NCBI GenBank assembly: GCA_013054445.1
Contig: JAAMPI010000691.1
Location: 1-28,090, forward strand
Origin: Cudoniella acicularis
Taxonomy: Eukaryota; Ascomycota; Leotiomycetes; Helotiales; Helotiaceae
Length of the DNA stretch: 28,090 nucleotides
Direction of reading: 5' to 3'
Both the position numbers and the translations under genes were made by a program. How positions within the stretch are numbered: the stretch's first letter is position 1; each line of letters opens with the position of its first letter. Below the pieces are notes generated by a model. That model worked only from the letters and a program-made list of their open reading frames with translations, did no database searches and was not told where the DNA came from. This document shows positions 10,444 to 20,697 of the stretch, in pieces.

Positions 10444-11644
10444 TCATAATTTCGAGGTCTTGGGAATCGGGACCAACTCGTCTTTTAACCTCACCACACC
10501 CTATCATTCATTAGCACACTATTCCTCGTCAGATGGAAATGAGAAACATACCTCTTGAAAGCACGTAGCAACCAACGTTCCATCCCCAGCAAACATATGC
10601 TGTTGAACGACACCCCTCCCATCACCACTCCACGGACTCGACATCTCCGTGAACATCCACTCATCGGCCCTGAACCGCCTGGGCTCATGAAAATAAATAC
10701 TGTGATCCAAGCTAACCATCATGCCTATCTCTGCTTTACCCTCGACATTCTCCGCCAGTGCATCGACGCCCTCTGATTCCTTCAGCCTTCGCCTATACAG
10801 CTCTCTCTCCTTCGTTACCGAATCCGTTTCTGATTTAGAACTGGTTGGGTTTGCGGGCGCGCCAAATCGCCATAAATCGTGGATTCGAGATACCGTGCCG
10901 ATAAAATAGGAATCGCTCATGTACGCCAGCGCACTGAGGTGAGCTTGATGTCCACCAGCATCACTAATCCGTCCTCGGGCCTTGATCCACTGCCTTGTCT
11001 TCTTCTCGTGTGGATTCTTGCTCTCCTTATTCAAAATTTCAATCCGTCTACTCATGAAAGGGCCGCTTCCCGATTCTTGGTCTGGGCCATCTCCCGGTGG
11101 CAGAATATCGCTCGGGAGGGGCACTGCATGTTCAACTGTCTTCTTCCCACCGCTGTTCTCCCGCGCGAAGGACATCGTGGTTGTGAATATAGCTTTGCCG
11201 CGTTGGCGTGCCTGGACTGTGCGTGTTGCAAATGATCTACCCTCGCGGACATGTTCGACGTAGTACATGACTGGTATTGTTGCGTCGCCCGCCAGAACGA
11301 AGTAGCAGTGCATGCTGTGGACTGTAAAGTTGCTTGGGACGGTACGCTGGGCAGCAGCGAGGCACTGGGCGATTACGGCTCCGCCGTATATTCCACGTGC
11401 TCCAGGAGGATGCCACAATGGGCGTGTATTCGTAAACATATCCTGTGGATGGAGAGGTTAATTGTGTCTGATTTGGAGATCGCGGGTCAAGGGAAACGGG
11501 GTTTCGTTCCCAAGATTTCAGGGTTGGGAAAATGGCACATACTGGCCCAATGGCAGACAATTCTGTGAGCTCGAGGACATTCTCAATTGCTGATTTCGAG
11601 GGATCGAGAGGAGGTGGTTTCACCAATGTTGTTCGTTCCGACAT
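10444..11644 (-). CDS. Acyl-CoA thioesterase (TesB / Tes1 type), peroxisomal by C-terminal SKL
   Basis: Hydrolyses acyl-CoA to fatty acid and CoA. Exons: 10444..10500, 10552..11442, 11543..11644 (minus), 349 residues. Start MSERTTLVKPPPLD, then IENVLELTEL, TRPLWHPPGARGIYGG, the double hot-dog fold N-terminal half; later MVSLDHSIYFHEP and SSPWSGDGRGVVQQHMF with the expected Asp, Ser and Gln of the TesB active site. The last intron (10501-10551, GTATGT..GATAG) must be removed to reach GVVRLKDE..PKTSKL; SKL is the canonical PTS1 peroxisome signal. If the intron is kept, a TAG ends the protein 10 codons later without SKL. An in-frame upstream ATG at 11780-11782 would add 46 residues with no Asp or Glu. 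Length matches yeast Tes1 (about 349). Confidence 0.93.
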
Positions 11645-12404
11645 GCTGTTTGTGGAGGGGATCAAGAATGCCCTTACTCCTCCAAGTTGATGTGCTGCTG
11701 GATATTTTGGTCTGCGATTGAGGGGAAATGCGCTGGTATAACGAGAATATGGGATGGGAATTCTCGCAAGTATGCGTTTCATGTCTTTGTAATAGTCTAG
11801 AGAAGAAGAAAGAAATTAATGAGGGTCCAGGTTATCCAAATTTCTTGGATGCCGAGGTTCGGGAATCAGGACGGCCCGAAGCGGCTTTTGCGGCGACAGT
11901 CATGGCAGGTGCAAAATCACATGCCATCTCTCCGAATTGCCTCAGTACTCGGTAAAATATTGAACTCGTGAAAATTTAAATAATTTTTCTTTATTTTGAT
12001 GTTTTCTTCATATGTTTCCTTTTCAAATTGTTATATCATATCAAAGTTTTGAGAAAAACACGGATTAATCCTCTAAAGAAAAGCCAGGGGTCTTCAGACT
12101 TGGGCGATTCAAGCACGAAATTTGTCCCTAACCAAACCCCAAATTTCTTCCCCAATAACATGATCAGTGCCATGAAGCAGGTGCTGCAGGTCCCAGTCAC
12201 GCGCCAGTTGCCTTCCCTCCTTTATTTTTCGCAGTAATAGACCCAGACCTCACCATAGCCATACAGGTTGAAACCGTTGAAAGGCATCCATCCCCATGTC
12301 AGAAAGCATCGGAAATATCAATACAGTATTTTCTTAAACTTTTTCCGCCGCCGTTGATGGCACAATTGTTTTTCGTAGTACATTCCATTCGTAAAAGTCG
12401 TAAA
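11645..12404. other. Intergenic between thioesterase and rhodopsin-domain gene
   Basis: The first part (to 11782) may be 5' UTR or an N-terminal extension of the thioesterase. The remainder is AT-rich around 11955-12050 and has no recognisable gene. Short plus-strand frames at 11728-11955 and 12028-12237 lack motifs. Confidence 0.4.
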
Positions 12405-13619
12405 TCATACATCGATTGCTCCTTTTCCCCCTGTTATCACAATTTTCGTTCCGAAAGGCTTCGGTCGAACTTGGTCAGACAGATCGGATCCGAATCGATC
12501 ATCAACCTCTGCCATAAAGCGAGGCAACCTATTTTCTTCCAGCATTCGGTGCTGATTCGAGCTATCCATAGATGAGCCGAAAATGTGCGGCGCAACCAGC
12601 ATGAAGTATGTTCGGACCATGGGAAGGTTCGCCGTAATGATCAGGACACACGGATCCAGCAGCGTCCACATGAAGACTCTCGCAAGAGTGAAAGTTATGT
12701 CTCCGCCATTTGCAGTGATTAGAGCACGCATGCGTAATATACTCACGGCGGTGTTACTAGTCTCGTCAGTCCTTGGTATTGCTTTCTGAACTCGTGACAC
12801 AACTTACAATATTCCGAACGAGAACATTGCAAGAATGCCAAACTTGCGCTTGTTCTCAAGACGTAGACCCAGGATATATGGCAGAGGTAGGACCAGAAGT
12901 GTGATATCTGTAAAAATGTTGATAGCACCCAAGGAGTAATACATCGCGGTGCGATTCAGGCACACCCCCTCTCCAGTCATGTCCCAATTCATTGACAACG
13001 GCATGCAAAGGAGAAAGACCGCCAGTATATCCGCCAATGCCCATAACACTGTTAATGAGATGACAATCCATGCTGCTACTCGAAAGCAGTCTCGCGAGCT
13101 GAATAGTCGGAAATAAAATGATATTATCGCAAGTTTAACCAAAGCTACTTCAATTCCATAGAGCAGGCGAAAACCGAAGTTGATCTATGAATGTCATTAG
13201 CATGGGGACATTTTTACACAATGTTCAGCCGACAACTCAATTACCTTCAATAACGTAATAATGTCTGAAGGCGAAACGTCTCCAGCATGTCGTCCAAGAC
13301 CACTAACGACAACCGCTAAAACATTTAGAACACCTTCGATACTTCGTGATCGGGACGGGAAAACAAACCCGAGATTTGAAGTGTTTCGCTCAAAACTATC
13401 AGAAGCTTCGGAAAGTTAGTGTCTACCGGATGAACGGATGAAATTGAAAGGAATGCGTACCAGCGCAATGATTATCAAGTAGTCATCAGAAGCAACCTTT
13501 GCCTTTCTCATCCATTTTGATTGAATCCTCAGAATCGTAGTAAGCAGAGCGAAGACGGTGAAACATATTATAACAATGACGGGATTTCGCGCCGTTCCCA
13601 CAGTCAAGTCATACACCAT
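12405..13619 (-). CDS. Fungal rhodopsin-domain integral membrane protein (SAT4/PTH11-like family)
   Basis: Exons that can be placed (minus): 13461..13619, about 13245..13390, 12808..13184, 12405..12756. Start ATG 13617-13619 (MVYDLTVG). Exon 1 holds membrane segment 1 and ASDDYLIIIAL. Exon 2 has VLNVLAVVVSGLGRH. Exon 3 has KLAIISFYFRLF, several membrane segments, CMPLSMNWDMTGEGVCLN and TDITLLVLPLP. Exon 4 has FTLARVFMWTLLDPCVLIIT and a hydrophilic tail. The order (DDYL, GLGRH, K.SI..FY.RLF, D...L.LP, E/D....I..A.LP) fits the seven-helix fungal family; function unknown, plasma-membrane location inferred. The acceptor of intron 1 is unresolved: the best-placed AG (CTGATAG) gives an immediate TGA, so either a poor GAG acceptor is used or the gene carries a small lesion there. 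Confidence 0.8.
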
Positions 13620-15997
13620 CGTAATGGTGTATGAGGTGAAACCGAGAAGCAAGCATCAATCTCTACAGTTTCCCCAGAGATCCGCACGTGGAAAGCCGGT
13701 TGATAAGACCTAGGAAGAAGGAAGAATCTCCACCGGCGATAGAAAAAGGTGTGTCGCCCCGAGTCAGAATAGGGCACAGCAACGGCACAGCACGATTCGA
13801 GCTGACGGCGCTGAGCCGAGACTGTTGACTCTCCATCAGAGCATCAAATTTACATGATGTTCATTGGTTGAACCATGGTTGCGACTCTCGTTTTGACAAA
13901 ACGATAAATCCCATTTAGACAGTTGGCTGTGTTGTAAGGTTAGCGGGCCAGGGTAATCCTCCTCGACGCGCACGATCCGTTCTTCATAGGTTTCTAAGTC
14001 CAAATATTCTTCAGGCTAAAATTGTCCTCCCCATGAATCCCAATGGACATGGCTAGGAAACAAGGTAGAAGCTGGGTAGCGGATTGCCACGTGTAACTGG
14101 CTGCAAACATTCATTCTTGGTTTTGGGGAGCTACATCCTTTGGCTGTCCGTCCGCAAGGTATCGCAATTCCAAGCACGATCTGGGACCGAAATGTCCAGT
14201 TTTTCTTGTCTGTCCAAAACAATTTGAGCGCAGCTACTTGTCCAAATCGTTTTGAAACCGCAAGAGATGAAATTTGCGCAGCGTTGTAGCAGAGAAGTTC
14301 AATCTCAGCCTCTCGATTTTCTGCACCTGAATCGCAGTTAGTTTTTGATTTCTAGTGGTAAAAGAATCAAAGGGAGACACGGAAACTAAAGGTCCGCATC
14401 GAAAAATCAATAATTGCAAGGTGGGAAAGTTGCACGGCGGCACTAGCCTCCGAAACTCTCAGCCGTCCTGCAGGTGGCCAGGAAGGAACGATTACATGAA
14501 CAAACGAAATGCTACCCAGCCATTCTTCTGTTGAATACGAGTGCTCTCTCCTCACTCGAGGGACATTATGCGCATACTTATTCACTTGACCATACGAATG
14601 CTTAAATTCGTTGCTGCGGTCCAGAACAGTGGGCTGCAATAGATTCACGAGATGGAAATGTGCGCACAATGTTCCTGGGCGTGGCGTTGATGGCAGGTCA
14701 GCAAAAGCCGATTTTTCGCAGCACATTTTGCTGTTGTGGAGGTTTCATCGCAGCAATGCGGCAGCATTGCTTGGCGGGCGGTTGATCAAATGAAGATGCT
14801 CGTGTGGATGAGATCAAAGAGGATGAAAAGAAATCGAAAAGAAATCGAAAAGAAAGTGAAGTTGAGCATTAAGCTTGCTAGTCTGGCACTAATTTACTTT
14901 AAATCGATCTGATTGGTTGTGTTCGGGATTAGATTCGGATCCGAACGCCGAAGCATTCCTTGAACCGAGCCGAGTAGCCGGCTTCGTGAGTTGGCGGCCC
15001 ATATTTCTGTCCGAAAAACAAAAACACTTAAAAGTTGTAAAATAAATTGCAAAATTTACTTTAATCAACACAAAGAAATAGATAGAAGGGCTTTATCTGA
15101 AATCTAAAGATTAAGTATCATACCCCAACTTGATTTAAAGTTGTTTTAATTTTAGAAATGCCTTCTGCGCTTACGGGCAGGAGATTGACATAACTTCATA
15201 AATATGAAAAAAGAAAAGGATATTATTAAACTTGATATTTATAAAATAAGCATTTGAAAATCAGTAAGAGGTCAACTGGTTCAGTTCCTCCTATAATAAT
15301 AACTCCAGCGCCAACATCTTTGTTTCCCCTCGATTCTCGATTCGAGGGCCTCGAATCAAATCGTCGGACTCGAATATCATCTAAATTTATACGAATCGAA
15401 CCTTATAATTGGCACGATTTGGTTCCATCGGAGCATTATTTTTGATAATCCAATGAAGTTCAATCACTATCGACCGGCAGCTTTGCTGACGACTGGAATC
15501 AAGGCGAGCAAGATGCGTATTAGAGGCAAAGCGTGAATACCTACATGTTCAAATATGTAAGTCGGTTACAATTATTGTATAAAACTTCACTATTCTAGGA
15601 AATGTGGATTGGTATTCCGGGTTGAATATTTAGCATTCGGGATTATCAGTTTATATTTCTGTTCTGAGGCAGATCCAAGTCCAACGGAAAATGAAGATAA
15701 TATTACAGAATTTTTTTTCTACCTCAATGAATCAATATTTCAACGACATTTAAAACCACCTTCGTCCGTCTCATTAAGAAAAGGGTCAGGTGGGATCATT
15801 GACGCTCTTTGATTAGTTCGGATAACGAAGAGCAGTCAGATCTCTGCCACCGTGCAGGTCTGAATCGTCAATACTTATGTAACTACCACATGTTGTGGAA
15901 CGCTAGCCTCTGTTTCGAAGCGAGAGAACTTCCTCCTACCTAGTTATATAGGACCCTTTCCTCCAGTGATTAACTCTATATCCTTCTCAGACACAAA
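13620..15997. other. 2.4 kb gene-free stretch
   Basis: No family motif in any frame. The largest frame (14367-14726, minus, 119 codons) is unsupported. AT-rich from about 15000 to 15260. Small repeats only: AGAAATCGAAA in tandem near 14828-14852, a TTCGGATCCGAA palindrome near 14935, and the palindrome at 15339-15357. The right end is the insertion site of the first Tc1 element. Confidence 0.5.
15339..15357. repeat. 19 bp near-perfect palindrome GATTCGAGG G CCTCGAATC
   Basis: Two perfect 9-base inverted arms around one central base, followed by further TCG(A/G)-containing words. It could be a binding site for a dimeric regulator or a short hairpin, but there is no gene close by to which a role could be tied. 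Confidence 0.4.
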
Positions 15998-15999
15998 TA

Positions 16000-17309
16000 C
16001 AATCGGTTCTATAGCCTGTGCGTAATTAAGCGATTTGCCCCCGCCCCCCACTTTAAACACATATAATTCAAGAACCATAAGCTCAAATCACTTCCAAATT
16101 AGGCAGATTTGAAGCTATTCTAATACTTTGTAGCCCCTACTTTATTTTGAATACATGCGTCTAAACGCCGTGGCATACTTCTATTCAACCTAACTAAGAA
16201 ATCAGCACTAATTTCAGACCACAATTCTCTTAATGCTATTTCCATTTCGAGGATGTTTCTGATCTTGTGTCTCTTTTTACTAAGTATATCCTTAATATAA
16301 TTCCACAAACTCTCAATTGGTGAAAGATCCGGGGACTGTGGGGGCCAGTTTAGCCTCGGGATGCCTAGGTCTTGCCAAAACTTTTGTACCACCTTTTGCT
16401 GCGTGCCACGGAGCGTTATCTTCTTGAACCACGACATCTTTCCTATGCTTCCTTTTTATCTTCCTATAGAAAGGCACAAAGTGTTTCCTATAAGTCTCTA
16501 AATATCGTTATGCGTTCATTCGCCCCCCCCTTTTAGGATAATGACTAAAGGACCTATTTCATCGCCATAAAAACAGGACTAAACGCCAACTACAGTACGC
16601 CTAGATTTAAATGTAGGTTGTAGGTTTTTGTCTAAATACTCTTCTCTAGGACCTCGTATAACGTAAACTACCGTCCTATCTTCTCTAACTATAAAGGTAA
16701 CCTCATCAGACCAGATAACCTTATTATAATTCCTTTTTATCCGTTTTTCGACCTTATACTAGTATAATCGCTTCTTCTTGTTTTNAGGACNAAGGTANNG
16801 CTTTTAGCGAGGCTTACGCTTAGCTTTTCTATACGATTTAAGGACTTTTTAGACTATAGTTATATAAAGCTTATAACTACTTTTGCTTAGCGTATATAGG
16901 GATTTAAGAGTCTCTTTTAGATTCTTTATTATATGTTATATAAGTGCTTAGTTATTCTAATTAGAGGTTTTCTTTAAAGTACCCTAACAAGGTAGTGTTT
17001 TAAACCTAGTTCGATCCTTTTCCTTATACCTAATAATAAAGAAGGATATCGTAGAGTAGGTATAGTAAAAAAGATAACAGATTAATTTAATAGACTCCCT
17101 AGTATAATATCTCTCCTAAATCTTAGCTCTCTATTTAGGTATAAGCTCTTTTTAAGAGGTTTTATATACTTAGCCTATAATAATATAGATTTTAAAAGGT
17201 GTAGATAATTATTTTATATGCTTAGTAGGGTATAGAGGGGGGGGGGTTAAGCGAATCGGCTTTGCTAAAAACGGCCTAGTGGATTACGCACAGTCTATAG
17301 AACCGATTG
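16000..17309 (-). mobile_element. Tc1-type (DD34E) transposon, copy 1, 1310 bp, decayed
   Basis: Ends are inverted: the left starts CAATCGGTTCTATAG, and the right read on the minus strand starts with the same bases and continues CTGTGCGTAAT. TA flanks both ends (15998-15999, 17310-17311). The transposase is on the minus strand. The end near the transposase start carries a long G/C run (about 17237-17246). The part from about 16800 to 17230 is strongly AT-rich with stops in all frames; the transposase C-terminal third is far better preserved. Four undetermined bases (16785, 16791, 16798, 16799) lie in the middle. Confidence 0.93.
16120..16519 (-). pseudogene. Tc1 transposase C-terminal fragment with one frameshift and one stop
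   Basis: From 16519 the minus strand reads MNA-stop-RYLETYRKHF, then VVVQEDNAPWHAAK (second catalytic Asp at 16418-16420). One extra base then shifts the frame to VVQKFWQDLGIPRLNWPPQS, SPDLSPIESLW (catalytic Glu at 16312-16314) and the usual end SMPRRL..GATKY. Allowing for the extra base, 34 residues separate Asp and Glu, the Tc1 signature. The first catalytic Asp and the DNA-binding helices would lie in the decayed part upstream. Confidence 0.9.
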
Positions 17310-18224
17310 TACGGTAGCCTCAAGATCGAAGGTGGAGTTTGGTCGGAATTCTTGAAGTGGTGTATCGAGAATCGACAAAATATGAGAACAGAGTTGTTGC
17401 AAAAGCTCCATAGTACGCCCTTGGATGTTCAAGACCCTTTAGAAAAATTCGTACTCGCAAGAACTCCTTCAGTTTGGCCACTCACGGCAGAGGATGTCGA
17501 CCGTTTGATCCTCTTGGGCCCAATGAATAATTCCTTTCATACCGCAACATGTTGCGAGATGACCAGGGCAGAAATAAAAAAGTACTGGGATAATTATACG
17601 ACCTCTTGTTTGCACAAATGGCCAGATAATCAAGGGTATGAACTCCGTAGGCCAAGTGGGGACGAGGCCACTTGGCACCGCGATGAAAACGGATATAACA
17701 AGATGGGATTCGACATCAATGGTTTGGACTTAGATGGTAATCACTACAAGGGTGAGCATTTGGAGATCCCTGGAATTGATAAACCAATCAGCCTTGCTGT
17801 TTCCGAACGGGGCTCCATGGGTGGGTTCTTGAAGCGTGCTTCCGAGTTACCGGGGAAGGAAATAAAACTTCTGTGCTTCTGCGATGAAGATGTTAAAGAG
17901 TATGGCGAGAAGGGGGACGGAGATGAGTCCAAAGGCATTTGAAATTACTATTGAGATATCGAGGACGAAGACGAAGACGAAGACGAAGAGGATGCGTCGG
18001 AATGGCAAACCGACAGGGAGGACGAAGATAAAGCTAAAGACCTTGTTCAGACATTGAGACAAACTGAGGAGTGCGACAACACAATTGATATCAGGATGCT
18101 ATGGCCTATAATTGGAATTTTTATGGGAGAAGAAGTCTGTAGCTATTATTGTACTCAATGCAGAAAAATTGGAGTTGTACATGCCAGGATAAGAAAGTTC
18201 CTGAAGTGTATGGAGACTAAATGA
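17310..18224 (+). pseudogene. F-box/LRR-like family pseudogene 1, 3' part only
   Basis: The reading frame begins at the very junction with Tc1 copy 1, with no start of its own family, so the 5' part is missing. It shares with pseudogene 2 the block HTATCC....YW, then DENGYNKMGFDINGLDLDG, a run of short (D/N)G(F/L)D-type units, and GNHYKGEH. TGA stops at 17940-17942 and 17952-17954 interrupt the frame, which then continues as DIEDEDEDEDEEDASEWQTD (a 4-fold GACGAA repeat at 17964-17987) to TGA 18222-18224. The end has a CSYYCTQCRKIG cysteine cluster. Function unknown. Confidence 0.6.
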
Positions 18225-18551
18225 GATAGACAATGTTAAATGCAACCAACTCAGCTCTTCAAATTTCTCTTCCTATAATATTTACTCAGACGGTATAACT
18301 TCTTCAAGAATATTAAGTTCTTTAAGTTTGGTTTAAGCTGTTATTGCTTATTCATAAGGCTCTTCAAATTGTAATACTAAATTACTTCTAAAGACTAAAA
18401 AGATAAAGAGAACTTTATAAATTTAGCTGAATAAGGTGTTTACTTTAGAAGATAGAGCGGTTATTTCCCTGACGCAGGTATGCTTATATAAGCTCTAGTC
18501 TCTTTTGGACTAGCCTTGTGCTAGCGCCGTAACTCATAGGCTCTGCTTCTG
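18225..18551. other. AT-rich spacer between two related pseudogenes
   Basis: Contains repeated CTCTTCAAATT and TTCTTCAAGAA-like words and no open frame of note. It presumably holds the 3' end of pseudogene 1 and the promoter of pseudogene 2. Confidence 0.4.
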
Positions 18552-20585
18552 TTGCCATCGCGCAATCAACATCTCCATGACGTAAAAGTCCCACCCTCAA
18601 CTTCGTGTCCTATTTGTACGATTGGTACAGCGGGAACCGGTTGCATCACTTCGTCCCAAACACCTCATAGCGACTCAACAAGTGCACCTCGTCGATCCTT
18701 GAATAATGGAAGAGAAGCAGGAACTTATTGCTTCTAATACGAATCGTAAGTGTTCTTTATTAGTTGGCAACCTCTAAAGCTGAACTTTACGATAGGATGC
18801 GGAAATCTTGCTGCCGACATGGCCATCATGGATGACAACAGACGATCAACTGTCCTGTCTAACTGTCTCAAAAATGGCACGAATGACAATTCTACAACTG
18901 GTAAGCGCCCTTGTTATCCACGAGCACGTGCTCTCAAAGCCGAAATTCACATAGCTTCCAGGTTCCTCCTCGCCCGTTTCGTGTTCCGCCCAGACAGGAA
19001 GGAAATGGAAAATTTCGCACGTGCCATGAAAGACACCAATATGGCATTAGGTGTCCGTCTTATTAGATTCGAAACTGGCACTATGGATATCTTCTGGATG
19101 TGCCAACGCCTAGCATTCACATATATGCAAGAATACAACTCACTGCGTCTCCCAACCACTCATTGCTAACACGTGCCCCCTCCATCGCCATACTCCGATC
19201 ATAATAAGGAAGTAGAGAAGAATACGGCTATTCAAGAATACGTAAAATGTAACACTAGTTTGCATGATGCCAAGCAGAATTACCGTGATCTTGCTGCACT
19301 TAAATATGGCTTTAGCAAGTTCAAGAGACTTAAGGCAATCGAAATCTCTGGCAAGGACTGTCCATTCAAAAACACCTTTCTTCAGACTTCTTGGATGAGT
19401 AGCAGCCAAAACTCAAACTACAAACGAATCATCAAGGAATTCGTCACGATTCTGTTAGCACTTCAAACCACATCGTCCCAAGTCAAGTATCTTAGCCACG
19501 ACAAAATCCCAACCGCATTCTTCGCCTTGAGTCCGGTCTTTCTTCGAAATCTCACTAAGCCCTTAACTAACCTCCAGAGCCTTTGCCTCACATTAGATGC
19601 AACGACAACTCCGCATTTGAAGTCTTGGGATGGACTTGGTGTCGTCCTCAAATTATGCCCTCTTCTTAGGCATCTGAGGTTCGGCTATGCCCCTTTGGAA
19701 GACGGCTGTACTAATCAAGGTACTTAGCAATATGCCGAAGATACGAAGCTTTGGTATGTTCCACTATGGAAGATGCTAGGAGATATGCACTGGTGAAAAC
19801 TTGGCAGCCTGAGAATTGATGGCTTGTTGGTCTGTGAGAACGGTCTTGTGGACCTTCTTACCTGTCATTCGGACTCATTGCGATGCCTCGAATTATTCAA
19901 TGTGAGCCTCTGGCAAGAAAGTTTTAGGGGCTTGCTCAGCCACCTTAATCAGGAGTTAACATTGAATACCTTCCACATCTGGGGCGAAATCCACGCATAT
20001 CATGGACAGGAGACATGGAGACTAGCACCAACTTTCAACGCCCTTGCTTTGGAGAAATTATCAGCTGGATATCTGAAAGAAATTACACATGAAAACTCTC
20101 TACTTTGGGCTAGCTGGCAGCGCGTGGGAGCCCCATCTCCACCAAGTATTGCTATACGATTAGAATCCTTCATGACATCAAAAGAAATGCAGCACCACTA
20201 GCCACTTCACTCTCGCGAGATGCTCTGGAGCCTCGTTCGCGATGGCTTCTCAAACGGTAACCATACCGCTACATGCTGTATTCTCAATAACAACGACGTG
20301 AACACCTATTGGAGTGATGGAATTCAAAAGTCACTTGAGGAGTGGGAAGATTACAACGGCCCCAAAATTCGTGAGGCTGGCGAAGAAGAGGCTATAGCAT
20401 ATTATGACGAGAATGGATTTGACATTAAAGGTTTCAACGAAGATGGTTACAGTGTCGATGGCATCCATTATCTTGACGAAGATTATGAGTGGCAAGGTGC
20501 CGTTAATCCTATCAGCCCGACCGCAGTTACGAGAATAGTAAAGGCAGAACTCTTGAGTCTTATCCCTCGATTTTCGCAGGACTGA
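18552..20585 (+). pseudogene. F-box/LRR-like family pseudogene 2, almost full length
   Basis: One frame is kept from about 18900 to the end and broken only by nonsense codons: TAA 19167-19169, TAG 19725-19727, TGA 19794-19796, TAG 20199-20201. It aligns block by block with pseudogene 3: SRFLLARFVFRPD (after the F-box in the paralogue), FSKFKRLKAIEIS, LSHDKIPTAFF, LRHLRFGYAPLEDG, KLGSLRIDGLLVCENGL, LELFNVSLW. The C-terminal part matches pseudogene 1: NHTATCC, YWSDGIQKSLEEW, YYDENGFDIKGFNEDGYSVD. The leucine-spaced pattern resembles leucine-rich repeats, so a substrate-receptor role in an SCF ubiquitin ligase is inferred for the ancestor. The start is uncertain: the region 18552-18900 has stops and no visible F-box. 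Confidence 0.65.
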
Positions 20586-20697
20586 TTTCATTTTATGTAT
20601 TAATAAGGCTCGGTTTGTGAGCAATCTGTAATCAGGCTAGTCTAGCTGGGTCTTGCGAATGGAGGTGGAGCACGCAGAAAGAATAGTACGGAATGTA

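Noticed and set aside
10879..11263. Plus-strand frames inside the thioesterase gene
   Set aside because: Antisense shadows; the minus-strand exon carries the conserved TesB motifs throughout.
14367..14726. 119-codon open frame on the minus strand
   Set aside because: No recognisable family, no splice partners, and it overlaps other short frames in an otherwise empty region.
17964..17987. GACGAA microsatellite as an independent repeat feature
   Set aside because: It encodes an acidic Asp-Glu run in the frame of the pseudogene and is described there.
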